From: Pseudomonas sp. FEN
Lineage (GTDB): Bacteria > Pseudomonadota > Gammaproteobacteria > Pseudomonadales > Pseudomonadaceae
Direction of reading: 5' to 3'
Length of the DNA: 64,000 bases
NCBI RefSeq assembly: GCF_904067045.1
Contig: NZ_CAJFDC010000014.1
Span: 1 to 64,000 of the forward strand
Program-made: the position numbers and the translations under genes
Shown: positions 18,944-27,816 of the stretch, in pieces
Layout of the letters: each line of letters begins with the position of its first letter
Position numbering within the stretch: position 1 is the stretch's first letter
The notes under the pieces: model-generated
What the model saw: the letters and a program-made list of their open reading frames with translations, nothing else
What the model was told of the DNA's origin: nothing
Database searches by the model: none

Positions 18944-19251
18944 ACATTCATGCGTCGCGTCGCCCTGGCAAGCCAACGCCCTGTCTTACTTGCAGCAGCC
19001 CCCCCCCCGCTCAACCAACGCCATCATCAGTTCAGTACATATGGCAAAGCTGAGCGCGATGAAAGATAAGCTAATGAATTAAGCGCTCGGGACACTAGGT
19101 CACCCCTATGCCCTGCTCATTCTGCGCCCATTTTGCTTTGCACGGAGTTTGGGCAAATGCACATTTCTGACCATCAGACATAAGCACTATTCGCGCTCAA
19201 TTACCGCACTAGCAACGGATGCCGTGGCATTAGATTACGTACACAGTTTGG
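18944..19251. other. Intergenic stretch between tniQ and the Wadjet promoter
   Basis: No gene is recognised here. It holds a run of ten C near 18999-19008, likely to be slippage-prone, and AT-rich sequence after the tniQ stop. I see no clear terminator or transposon end. Confidence 0.5.
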
Positions 19252-20301
19252 CTAGCTTTCCAATAAATAGTGAAAATGTGCGCGAACGACTGGGCTCCAA
19301 CCGCCGGAACGCTGCTTCAGCCAATCTAGGTAGCTGGGCACCCTCACCGCATCGCTGTGCATCGATCCCCAGAGCCGCTCAATATAGCCGTCGTATGCCG
19401 GACCGCCTCCGAGCTGCCACACGCGCACGCAGTTCGGCAGCTTCAAAAATAAGCCGAGCAAGGCAAACATGGCCATGCGGATCTCCGCGGAATGCTCCCC
19501 TACGTCTTTGCACAAAAAAGCTTCACAACCTGCCTCTGGCCGTAAATTAGAGCGCAGGGAACACCATGACTTGATATCCAGAAGCCGGGCGATATACGAG
19601 CGTGGATCAATCGGATAATTTCGCTTTTTGCCTATGATCGCCAGGATATCCTCCATGAACAGCTCCACCTCAGGGACGCTCGCTGCAAGCTCAACATCAC
19701 CGATGATAACGGTTCCGCGCTGCACAGAGGCCTGATACCAGCGCTGAAAATACCAGGCCATGAGCTGCAGAATTTGGGGTGTCGAACACCGGAACTTCAC
19801 CCTTCGCTCAATTGACCGAAACGTCACAGGCGCTGGGAGACGCTCCAGTGTCAAATTGAATTGGACGAATGAAAGCAGCGCGGCCGGCGCCGAGGTACTG
19901 TCTCCTGTATGCAGGAGGCAGCCGTGTACCGGACACACATTAAACCACCAATAAAACCAGGTGATTCTCGATGAGGGTTGTCGACCGCTGCGAAAATCAT
20001 TGAGGAGGCAGAGCTCGCAAAACTGCAGGCGCTTCTCGGGCGCTGCCTTGAGCCAGTCACCGGGCAAGGGAAATGATCGCCTTAAGCATTCGCTTGAAAG
20101 GCCTAATGCCATGGATAAATCCTCCGCCACCGCGGGAGTTAGGTTCCCATCAGCGTCTTCGACACCCAGCCGCTTTAGGCAGCGTGTGGCACGTATAAAG
20201 GGGGCGGGATTTTTGGTGCGCGCCCCCCTGGCAAGCCACGCAGAAAAAGCCTCTTGAGGTACCGGCTTAAGCAGTCCGCCGAAGTGCGCATTACTCCTCA
20301 T
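19252..20301 (-). CDS. tniQ: TniQ-family transposition targeting protein
   Basis: TniQ/TnsD-type proteins link the transposition complex to its target site. The 349-residue protein has an N-terminal TniQ domain (FGGLLKPVPQEAFSAWLAR) and a zinc-finger region with CELC and CPVHGC (about 105-140), typical of the family. The ATG at 20301 overlaps the end of tniB by 11 bases, giving a coupled tniA-tniB-tniQ operon on the minus strand. No resolvase gene (tniR) follows, unlike Tn402/Tn5053. A degraded relative of its C-terminal half is present at 9345-9560. The target cannot be read from the sequence. Confidence 0.85.
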   Translation of the reverse strand: MRSNAHFGGLLKPVPQEAFSAWLARGARTKNPAPFIRATRCLKRLGVEDADGNLTPAVAEDLSMALGLSSECLRRSFPLPGDWLKAAPEKRLQFCELCLLNDFRSGRQPSSRITWFYWWFNVCPVHGCLLHTGDSTSAPAALLSFVQFNLTLERLPAPVTFRSIERRVKFRCSTPQILQLMAWYFQRWYQASVQRGTVIIGDVELAASVPEVELFMEDILAIIGKKRNYPIDPRSYIARLLDIKSWCSLRSNLRPEAGCEAFLCKDVGEHSAEIRMAMFALLGLFLKLPNCVRVWQLGGGPAYDGYIERLWGSMHSDAVRVPSYLDWLKQRSGGWSPVVRAHFHYLLES

Positions 20302-21190
20302 GGTCGAAACGATCGAGATATGGCGGGATGTCGGCGGCCTTTTCCAAGCAGTCCAGATCAATTTCTTCCTTGCGGTCCAAGATTGCCCAAACCGCACCCC
20401 GGGTAATCCGCTTGACTATGGCATCGGTGATGCCGCCCGTGGCGCTCAGCAGGAACTTAACCTTCTCTTGCCGCCAGAGTTCCGATGGCCTCCTCAGTGG
20501 CAACGCGCTTTCATACCCGGCTAGAAATGACCTGAAGCTCTCGTTTTCTTTCCAGCGCGGCAGATCGTATATTTGAAAGCGGCGTTCTAGCTGGGCATCA
20601 CTGCTGATGGCATGCACGGCGTCATCGACGCCGAATGCAATGATCGACAGCGACATCGGCGGGCTACTCAGCGCTCTCAGAAAGGCCAGGTTCTTTCGCT
20701 GATCAACCCGTCCGGCATTGAGGAGATTGTGCACCTCATCGATCAGCACCAGGCGCATGCTCCTCAGCTGAGCCAGTCGACAAAACGCCTCAGGGACCAG
20801 ACCATTGCGAATTTTGCCGATTGGTACTCCCAGAGCCTCACTGATGCTATCTTCGAAACCGCGCAAGCTAGGATCCGGGGACAGGCTGAATGAAATGTAG
20901 CCGTAGGAATCTACATGCCTCTTTCTGAGGTTCTCCATATCCAACTGAATTCTTTCAAAAAGACTGGTTTTACCCATTCCCGGGCGACCGGAAATCAAGA
21001 TGCACTGCGCCTGAGTTTTGGGAGGCATTTCATAGACCGCTCTGACCGCGGTCCTGACCGAACTAACTTGAGGGTAGTTGACCCAGCAATCCTTATAGAT
21101 GCTGCCGATTCGGCCCTTGTCCCCGAGGAGCGCGAGGTTGCGACGCTGTGGTGAAATGTGCTCCAAGCTCAATGCATCTTTCATAGGCAC
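20291..21190 (-). CDS. tniB: TniB/TnsC-type AAA+ transposition ATPase
   Basis: A 299-residue AAA+ ATPase with Walker A GRPGMGKTS at residues 68-76 and Walker B MRLVLIDEVHN, followed by a sensor-like region. TniB/TnsC activates the DDE transposase and links it to TniQ at the target. Length is as in Tn5053-type TniB (about 300). It starts 25 bases after tniA and overlaps tniQ. Its internal stretch DDAVHAISSDAQLERRF is repeated in the scar at 9561-9612, which shows that an earlier related element sat on the other side of the Wadjet genes. Confidence 0.9.
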   Translation of the reverse strand: MPMKDALSLEHISPQRRNLALLGDKGRIGSIYKDCWVNYPQVSSVRTAVRAVYEMPPKTQAQCILISGRPGMGKTSLFERIQLDMENLRKRHVDSYGYISFSLSPDPSLRGFEDSISEALGVPIGKIRNGLVPEAFCRLAQLRSMRLVLIDEVHNLLNAGRVDQRKNLAFLRALSSPPMSLSIIAFGVDDAVHAISSDAQLERRFQIYDLPRWKENESFRSFLAGYESALPLRRPSELWRQEKVKFLLSATGGITDAIVKRITRGAVWAILDRKEEIDLDCLEKAADIPPYLDRFDHEE

Positions 21191-21214
21191 TCACCTCATC
21201 ATGGGCTCCGGACC

Positions 21215-23059
21215 CTATTCTTCGATCTCGTAAGCTTTCGGCTTAAGGCTGTAATCCGTCGACGCGGGGTGATCCGGAACCGCAATTTTTTCATTAAGTG
21301 GATGACCCGGATCGGTGAAGCGAGTTTTTTTTCGCTCTCTCATTTTTCGCGCCTGCTTGCTTTTCACACCAGCGGCATTTACGAGTGTTTCGTTTTTTTC
21401 AATTAGATTGAATACTTCCGCAGTGGGAACCCTGCGTTCGCTCTCATCCTTTAGTTGTGCTCTCAACCGCTTAAATTCCGTGAGTGTGGTGTTCGGCAAC
21501 CGCAGATCCGCGTAACCCAGCTCTATATACGTCCGCTCGCCAGTGGGGAGTACCCACACTTTGCTTAATGACTCCGGATCGTAGCGCACAGTGCACTTTG
21601 TCCCGATGTCAAAGCGCTTCAAGGTTGAAGAGTAGTAATCGATGTTATGAAGCCTGACGCCCGCTCGACCGATCACCCTTTTTTTTATTGGCATGAAGTC
21701 GATCAGCAGGCGCAATTGATCGTCAATAATCGGCGGATAGGCAAAGCCACCATCCTTATTGAGGTAATGCTTCTCCCACTGAAGCAGCGGTGAGCAGCCG
21801 AGCGCTGAGTGTGTTGTTTTGTGATAGATCTCGACCTCTCGGATGAACCACTCTCGAAACTCAGGAAACGATAGCGTGGCATGCTGATCGCTTTTGTAGT
21901 GGCCTTTATCTTTTGCCGAGGACATGGTGGTTCCCGGCAACATATGGACTTTTCCCATCAACGTGCCGATCAGGCGTTCAATGTGGGCTCCGTTGTGGGG
22001 CGTACCTTTGGGCCTGAACGTCAACTCAATGCCATACCACCGACAGCTGTCAGATAAATTTTTCGACCTGAACTCCCTGGCATTGTCGACGTGGATTCTT
22101 TTCGGTACGCCGTAGAACGGATACTCCCCACCAGTAAAACCGTACGTTTTTAACCAGCGCTCCTTGGGCAATATCGAATGGGAGATACACAGCGCTACCG
22201 ACATCGCCGAGGGATACGACAAGGATAAATAAAAGCCGAGCACCACCCGCGTATATACGTCGATGGCGATAGTGACCCAGGGGCGGATCAGCGGCAGTCG
22301 CTGGTCACTGTCGACGATAATGCAATCGACAAGGGCATGATCTATCTGGATCAGCTCCAGAGGCGCCTCAGGCTGTATCTTTCCTCCACGAACCTCGTAG
22401 GCCTGACGCGCGGCTTTCGAGCCCGATTTCTTGGCCAGTAGTGCGCGTGGCTTACGCTCTCTAATTCTGTTGGCTATGGTGGCGGGGCTCGGTGCCTGGA
22501 TGGACAGCGCTCGGCAGCGCTCCATCACTTTTGCGATGATGCTCTTGGAGGTTACCCCGGGACCGCCATAGCACTCATCAATGGTTTCTTGGATGATGCC
22601 CTCCGCATCCGCCTCGATCATCTTGGTTCCTTTGGACCTGCCGCGTAGCTGCGGGAGCAGGCTCAACGGGCCCACATTCATGTCCAACCTGGTCAAGAGC
22701 CTGCGAACTTGGGATGCGCTCATCCCTAGCGCTGCGGTGCATTGCGCCATATCTTGCCTGGAGAGAGGGCTCTTGCCGACCATCGGAGACAGGACGTTAA
22801 ACCGCTCTGACGCCAACTGAAGGTCAGTCTCCTTTACATCTTCGATGAGAAGCGTTTTTTGTATCTGGGCGATCTCATGATCCGAGAAAGTTGGGGGGCT
22901 TTTCAGCTCACATTCGATTTCTCCAGGCGATAGCAAGACCGCTTCTCCGGTAACAATATCCCTTGCCTGTATTTTATTTGAAGAAACGGAGGCGATGATC
23001 TCCAGCTTTTTATTACCAGCCAGCACTAGAACGCCCGGAGTTATGCTTATTTGTTGCAT
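21215..23059 (-). CDS. tniA: TniA/TnsB-type DDE transposase
   Basis: A 614-residue Mu/TniA-family transposase. The N-terminal half holds helix-turn-helix domains for end binding. The rve catalytic core carries the DDE residues in LIQIDHALVDC (D240), RIHVDNAREF (D325) and NGAHIERLIG (E361), numbered from the ATG at 23059. A Mu-type C-terminal beta-barrel and a basic tail follow. A GTG at 23071 would add four residues, but the ATG is better placed after a GGGTGAAG. There is no TnsA-like endonuclease next to it, so transposition probably gives cointegrates, as in Tn5053-type elements. The repeats upstream of the gene are the likely transposon end. Confidence 0.9.
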   Translation of the reverse strand: MQQISITPGVLVLAGNKKLEIIASVSSNKIQARDIVTGEAVLLSPGEIECELKSPPTFSDHEIAQIQKTLLIEDVKETDLQLASERFNVLSPMVGKSPLSRQDMAQCTAALGMSASQVRRLLTRLDMNVGPLSLLPQLRGRSKGTKMIEADAEGIIQETIDECYGGPGVTSKSIIAKVMERCRALSIQAPSPATIANRIRERKPRALLAKKSGSKAARQAYEVRGGKIQPEAPLELIQIDHALVDCIIVDSDQRLPLIRPWVTIAIDVYTRVVLGFYLSLSYPSAMSVALCISHSILPKERWLKTYGFTGGEYPFYGVPKRIHVDNAREFRSKNLSDSCRWYGIELTFRPKGTPHNGAHIERLIGTLMGKVHMLPGTTMSSAKDKGHYKSDQHATLSFPEFREWFIREVEIYHKTTHSALGCSPLLQWEKHYLNKDGGFAYPPIIDDQLRLLIDFMPIKKRVIGRAGVRLHNIDYYSSTLKRFDIGTKCTVRYDPESLSKVWVLPTGERTYIELGYADLRLPNTTLTEFKRLRAQLKDESERRVPTAEVFNLIEKNETLVNAAGVKSKQARKMRERKKTRFTDPGHPLNEKIAVPDHPASTDYSLKPKAYEIEE

Positions 23060-23100
23060 GGCTTCACCCACAACAAAACACGCGATACTAGGCTAAAAAT

Positions 23101-23213
23101 CTAGTTAAATATGCGCAATTTTCAAGATTGCGATGTTGCTACTCGGTAATGCGCAATGGAAAACCTTACTTTTCAACCACCTATGACTCGCGCATATTTA
23201 GTTAATCTCGACA
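23101..23213. repeat. Candidate transposon end with repeated TniA-binding motifs
   Basis: TAAATATGCGC (23106-23116) is repeated inverted as GCGCATATTTA (23190-23200). ATGCGCAAT occurs directly at 23111-23119 and 23149-23157. Read on the minus strand, the outer copy is preceded by TGTCGAGATTAAC, a TGT-start typical of Tn7/Tn402-like ends, at about 23213. No matching left end was found by eye. Confidence 0.5.
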
Positions 23214-23389
23214 CTTGGCTTGCATAAATCCACGCAACGCTACGGTACCAAACTGCTACGCAGCATGATCGTCTGTGCCGGTGATGCGCTCTGAACCGAA
23301 ACGCAACTGGCCCCATTGCATCTGTCTACGCCTTGAGTAACGATCCTGACCAGTAGGCCGCAGCGGCCCTTTATCGGAGAAGGACCTTC

Positions 23390-24406
23390 ATGGGATTTTA
23401 TCAGTGCCTGCCTTGCGTAAAAATATTCGAAGAAAACGTCGCGTCCGTTCCTCTTTGCCCGTTTTGTCGCGGCCAGGTCATACCCTATACAGGTCCTACA
23501 CCGTCCAGCCTTTGCATCACACCATTGACCACACAACTGGCACCTATTTTGCCATTGCCGGAAGTCTCGCCTATCTCCTTCAAGTTCATCAGTCTTACTG
23601 CCGAGAATGTGGATTTCTGGAGAAATTACGCAACGCTCATGCGATTCATCGCATCCAATCTGTTCTCTGGCGTCACCGTGTATGGCTACCAACAGGCCGT
23701 AAAAGGCTTTATGGATGCGTTGGATTGTTTTAAAAAAACTCCTAGCAGCCAGGTATGGGTGGCCGTCGCCACGTTTGGATCAATCAAGAGCAATCCCTCT
23801 GCCAGGTCCTTTGTCAACATCGAGATGTGCATGACTGTCACAACACATCCAGACGTCCCGATAACTACACATATGGGGATTTTTCGCTCTCCCTTGCGCT
23901 TGGTAAAAACTCCCGAGCTGGAAAAGGTTCGCGGCTTACATGCCGGCGGTGTCAGCGTGGGTGATATCATTGCCGTTCTGGAAAAGAAGCGAAGCCTGGC
24001 ACACCCCGTCCGCCGGCTTTCAACCCAACTTCATGCCTTTGCTGCCAAGCGTTGTCTGCAAGAGAGCCGTGGGCTTGCAAAGATCTTCATGATTACCGCG
24101 CCATTGGCGAAAATGCTGGAAATTCTGAATAAGGATTGCTCCGCCTACTCGACTGAAAAAATAAAATCAGAGAAAGCAGGCAGTACATTGGTCACTCTGG
24201 TAGGCGAAGCTCAAACACCCAAACGTCACCAGTTTGTAGTCAATAACATTCAAAACTACCCGTGGCTCACTGAACTGACTGACCTGAATGGATCTCGTCC
24301 GAAGATTGCCATCGAGATGCAGCCCTTGGCGAGTGCCATGGATGAGAGTACGCGTGTCGAATCCGTTCTGGACTGGCTTGAGAGTCGGCACAATCCCGCT
24401 CGCTAA
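23390..24406 (+). CDS. Unidentified zinc-ribbon protein beside the transposon
   Basis: The 338-residue product begins with a zinc ribbon (CLPC near residue 6 and CPFC near residue 24) followed by a long alpha/beta part I do not recognise. A good GGAGAAGGA precedes the ATG. It is divergent from tniA with the candidate transposon end between them, and its stop overlaps the stop of the NAD(P)HX-repair gene on the other strand by a few bases. It therefore marks the border between island and the following stress cluster. It could be an accessory targeting or regulatory protein of the element, or an unrelated insertion. No catalytic motif is visible. Confidence 0.6.
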   Translation: MGFYQCLPCVKIFEENVASVPLCPFCRGQVIPYTGPTPSSLCITPLTTQLAPILPLPEVSPISFKFISLTAENVDFWRNYATLMRFIASNLFSGVTVYGYQQAVKGFMDALDCFKKTPSSQVWVAVATFGSIKSNPSARSFVNIEMCMTVTTHPDVPITTHMGIFRSPLRLVKTPELEKVRGLHAGGVSVGDIIAVLEKKRSLAHPVRRLSTQLHAFAAKRCLQESRGLAKIFMITAPLAKMLEILNKDCSAYSTEKIKSEKAGSTLVTLVGEAQTPKRHQFVVNNIQNYPWLTELTDLNGSRPKIAIEMQPLASAMDESTRVESVLDWLESRHNPAR

Positions 24407-25941
24407 AGGTCATCGCCTTCGACCAGATCAGGCTCGTAGTCTCCGCCACGCAAAAAACATACGACTGGCTCTCCACTGTACAACTGACGAAAAACCGCCG
24501 GCAGCAGATCCGGCAGATCTTCGGCCAGTAATCCGGGACCGAACTCAGTGGCCGCCGCGCCATGCAGCCAGGCACCCGCTGCCGCGCTGGCAAAGGCCGG
24601 CATTCCTTGGGCGAGCAGGCCCAGGATAATTCCGCTCAAGACATCGCCCGTACCCGCGGTAGCCAAGGTCGACGGCGCATTGGTATTGATGATTGCCCGG
24701 CCATCGGGTGCCGCGATGATCGTGTCACTGCCCTTGAGCACTACCACCGCCCCGCTACGCTTGGCCGCGGCTCGGGCGCGGGTCAACTTGTCGCCAGCAG
24801 GATCAAATATCCGGCGAAATTCAGCCTCGTCATGGGTCAGTACGCAAGGCCCGTCAATCGCTCGATCAAGCGCGCCCGGGTCATGCTCAAAGACAGTCAG
24901 CGCATCGGCATCGATCACTGTCGGGCGCCCGGTGGCAAGCATGGCCAATACGTGCCCACGGGTTTCGTTGTCCACGCCGGTACCGGCGCCGATCAGCCAG
25001 GCGGAAAAACGACTGCCATCGAGCAAATGGCCAAAGTCCTCCGGCGTCCCCCAGGAACGCACCAAGATGCTGCTCAGCGTCGAGGCGTAAACCGGCAAGG
25101 CGATTTCCGGCACCACAATGCTGGTGAGGCCGGCCCCGGCTCTTGCCGCACCTCTAGCGGCCATTCGAGCCGCCCCGGTCATCGGGTAGCCACCAAATAT
25201 CAGTGCATGGCCTCGGCTGTATTTGTCGGTATCAGCCTCGGTTCGCGGCAGGCTGGCCAGCCACAACAGCGGATGGTTCTCAAAAGTCTGCGGGGCGATG
25301 ACATCGAGCACCGCTTCAGGCGTGCCGATATCGACAACGACAACCCCACCACAAAGGTCCCGCCCCGGTAGCAGCAGATGACCTTGTTTCTTGCGGAAAA
25401 ACGTCACGGTCAGTGCTGCCGGTACCGCTCCCAGCGCTTCACCGCTATCGCCCATCATCCCGCTGGGGGTATCGATTGCAACAAGCGGCGCCGTGCCATG
25501 GCTCGCGGCGGCAAGCGTTTCCAATGCCTGGCCTTCCAGTGGGCGGCTGAGGCCGGCACCAAACAAAGCATCAACGATCAGTTCGGCGCCTTCGAGCACC
25601 AAGGGGCTCAAGGTTTCGACTTCCCCACCCCAGCGCTGTGCATGTTGCCCGGCTTCGCCCTTCAGATCGGCTCGACTACCCAGCATCGCCACGCGCACCG
25701 GCCAGCCGGCCTGCGCCAGCAGGTACGCGGTGACGAATCCGTCACCACCGTTATTGCCTGGCCCGCACAGCACTACGACCGGTCTGGGTGTCCAACGCCG
25801 CTCGATTTCGCGCGACACCGCGGCGCCGGCATTGCCCATCAGATCAAAAGACGACACGCCGGCAGCGACCGATAGCCGGTCGGCCTCCGTCATCTGCCGG
25901 ACCGTGAGGAGCTCGTTCTTGAGTTGCCTATCCGTTTTCAT
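24403..25941 (-). CDS. nnr: Bifunctional NAD(P)H-hydrate epimerase/ADP-dependent dehydratase
   Basis: This enzyme repairs damaged hydrated NADH and NADPH in the cytoplasm. The N-terminal YjeF_N domain (about 15-215) shows GPGNNGGDG and the C-terminal carbohydrate-kinase-like domain (about 230-500) shows NAPSTLATAGTGDVLSGII, the ADP-binding signature of the dehydratase. The length of about 512 residues is as usual. The ATG at 25941 is preferred; an ATG at 25971 would add ten residues but has its purine-rich site too close. It is not next to tsaE/amiB as the housekeeping copy usually is, so it may be a second copy tied to the stress cluster. Confidence 0.85.
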   Translation of the reverse strand: MKTDRQLKNELLTVRQMTEADRLSVAAGVSSFDLMGNAGAAVSREIERRWTPRPVVVLCGPGNNGGDGFVTAYLLAQAGWPVRVAMLGSRADLKGEAGQHAQRWGGEVETLSPLVLEGAELIVDALFGAGLSRPLEGQALETLAAASHGTAPLVAIDTPSGMMGDSGEALGAVPAALTVTFFRKKQGHLLLPGRDLCGGVVVVDIGTPEAVLDVIAPQTFENHPLLWLASLPRTEADTDKYSRGHALIFGGYPMTGAARMAARGAARAGAGLTSIVVPEIALPVYASTLSSILVRSWGTPEDFGHLLDGSRFSAWLIGAGTGVDNETRGHVLAMLATGRPTVIDADALTVFEHDPGALDRAIDGPCVLTHDEAEFRRIFDPAGDKLTRARAAAKRSGAVVVLKGSDTIIAAPDGRAIINTNAPSTLATAGTGDVLSGIILGLLAQGMPAFASAAAGAWLHGAAATEFGPGLLAEDLPDLLPAVFRQLYSGEPVVCFLRGGDYEPDLVEGDDL

Positions 25942-26150
25942 GAAATTGATCCCGTATCCGTGGTCGCGCATACCACCTTAGTGACAGGACTTCGCCTCAA
26001 TCAATACCTGTGCACTGACGGCCCCCAAGGAGGCCTCCAACTCCGTGGCTGCGGAGTCAATCAAGTTAAGCGTATTACTGGCTGGTGAGTAGCCACGGAA
26101 ACTACCTACACTACTCCCGTCTGAAGCTATTGCGCCAAAGGCCAGGAGCC

Positions 26151-26855
26151 ATGAAAAAATTCACGCGTCGTCATGCCGAATCCCATAACAGCAGTCGTAT
26201 AGGCTGGCTGAGAGCGGCCGTGCTGGGAGCAAACGATGGCATTGTCTCAACCTCCAGTCTGTTGATCGGGGTCGCCGCCGCGAATGCCTCTCACAGCGCA
26301 CTGCTCGTGACGGGCATGGCGGGACTCGTGGCGGGCGCCATGTCGATGGCGGCAGGTGAGTATGTTTCGGTGCACTCCCAGGCCGATACCGAGCACGCCG
26401 ACCTGGTCAGGGAGAAAATGGAGATAGAGACAAAGCCTGCGGCCGAGCATCGAGAACTGGCGGAGATCTACGTGCGGCGAGGGGTCGAGCCTGAGCTTGC
26501 CAGGCAGGTTGCCAGTCAACTGATGGCGCACGATGCCCTGGGTTCACACGCCCGAGATGAGCTGGGGATTTCCGAGGAACTGACTGCCAAGCCTCTCTCT
26601 GCGGCATTTGCTTCGGCGATGAGTTTCATCGTCGGAGCTATCTTGCCGGTCGCTGTAGTACTGATAGCACCGTTTCAGAATCTGATCTTCTGGATATCCG
26701 CAATGTCACTTATTTTCCTCGCCACCTTGGGCGCAGTCGCCGCCCGGACAGGCGGCGCTCCGTTGTTGATGGGGGCTTGGCGCGTGACCTTTTGGGGCGC
26801 GTTGGCGATGGCAATTACCGCCGTGGTTGGCCGAATGTTCGGGGCGGTTGTCTAG
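26151..26855 (+). CDS. VIT1/CCC1-family metal transporter
   Basis: A 234-residue membrane protein of the VIT family, which moves iron or manganese across membranes. Conserved features are visible: WLRAAVLGANDGIVSTSSLLIG in the first helix region, AGAMSMAAGEYVSVHSQADTE with metal-related acidic residues, then the cytosolic metal-binding helices (about 85-145), and three C-terminal helices. The ATG at 26151 follows AGGAG; an upstream ATG at 26085 is unlikely. It is divergent from the NAD(P)HX-repair gene. In this cluster iron handling fits with the hemerythrin-fused ATPase nearby. Confidence 0.85.
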   Translation: MKKFTRRHAESHNSSRIGWLRAAVLGANDGIVSTSSLLIGVAAANASHSALLVTGMAGLVAGAMSMAAGEYVSVHSQADTEHADLVREKMEIETKPAAEHRELAEIYVRRGVEPELARQVASQLMAHDALGSHARDELGISEELTAKPLSAAFASAMSFIVGAILPVAVVLIAPFQNLIFWISAMSLIFLATLGAVAARTGGAPLLMGAWRVTFWGALAMAITAVVGRMFGAVV

Positions 26856-27033
26856 CGCAGCAAATCACCGATCGGTCCAGCACACAGCCCCAAACTGGAT
26901 CAGGCTTTGAACTCGATGCACAATTGAGGCGCGCGCTGGGTAGCACTCTCAACGCTCGATGCTACTCTCTAAGCGGTGGCTATTACTCTCAGGGCATTTT
27001 CGGGAGCTACACCAACCGTGCTTGAGATCAGTC

Positions 27034-27798
27034 ATGAGCCAGACCACACGTATGTCGAATTCTCGTACCACGGTGCTTTACAGGCGCTTTCTGTGGCTAT
27101 CGCTGTTGCTGGCCTGTAGCGCGCATGGCGCAGCCTTACCGGTTGACCTGTTTATTCTCGACGCACCACCACTGACGCTTGTCGATAGCGCCAAAGGCCA
27201 CGGAATAGTCGGAGATGCCGCGCTCATGGCTATTGCCAGGGTCGGCTATGTCGCTCATATACAGGCGCTTCCCTGGGCTCGATCGCAAAAGTACGTCAGT
27301 GAGAAACAGGACCTGCTGATAGCCCCTCTGTCCCGCACGCCAGAACGTGAGGATCGCTTCACCTGGATCGCGCCCATCATGACCATGGATCGGGCTTTTT
27401 TCAGCCTTGAGCATCGAGTGAGCAGCTATGCCGAAGCCAAGAAGGTCTACCGTGTGATCGGCGTGGGACTGGGCAGCGCACAAGAGGAAATCCTGCGCAC
27501 GCAAGGCTTCTCCCATGAGCAGATCTACCCGTTGACCATTGGCGACAATCCCGCGCAGATGCTCCTGAAAGGTCGCATCGATGCCTGGTTCAACGGTGTC
27601 CCTGAAAGCGAGTACATCTGGCCGAAGGTATCTCGACGCAAACTGCTCATGAGTCCTGTCATGAGCACCGTGGATCTGTATCTCGCCTGCTCGAAGCAAT
27701 GCTCCGCCGAACTGGTGCAAGGCTTGCGCGAAGCGATTGAAGCACTGCGCAGCGACGGGACTCTGGCACGGATACGAAAGAGTTATTTGTCACAATAG
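27034..27798 (+). CDS. Periplasmic solute-binding-like protein (SBP_bac_3 type)
   Basis: The protein of about 254 residues begins with a signal peptide (basic Arg-rich start, LWLSLLLACSAHGA) and then shows a type 3 solute-binding fold, with GLGSAQEEILRTQGF and DAWFNGVPESEYIW in the second lobe. Such orphan binding proteins without ABC permease genes are common in pseudomonads and often act as sensors or have lost transport function. No permease lies nearby. Starts at 27052 are also possible. It is convergent with acetate kinase with under 20 bases between them. Confidence 0.7.
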   Translation: MSQTTRMSNSRTTVLYRRFLWLSLLLACSAHGAALPVDLFILDAPPLTLVDSAKGHGIVGDAALMAIARVGYVAHIQALPWARSQKYVSEKQDLLIAPLSRTPEREDRFTWIAPIMTMDRAFFSLEHRVSSYAEAKKVYRVIGVGLGSAQEEILRTQGFSHEQIYPLTIGDNPAQMLLKGRIDAWFNGVPESEYIWPKVSRRKLLMSPVMSTVDLYLACSKQCSAELVQGLREAIEALRSDGTLARIRKSYLSQ

Positions 27799-27816
27799 TC
27801 AGTTTGCGGCTTTTGC

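Noticed and set aside
23390..24406. TnsA-type endonuclease beside tniA
   Set aside because: No PD-(D/E)XK residues of TnsA are visible; the protein has a zinc ribbon and the wrong orientation.
26040..26057. ACTCCG/CGGAGT hairpin as a terminator or attenuator before the VIT gene
   Set aside because: The stem is only six bases, no T-run follows, and it lies between divergent promoters.
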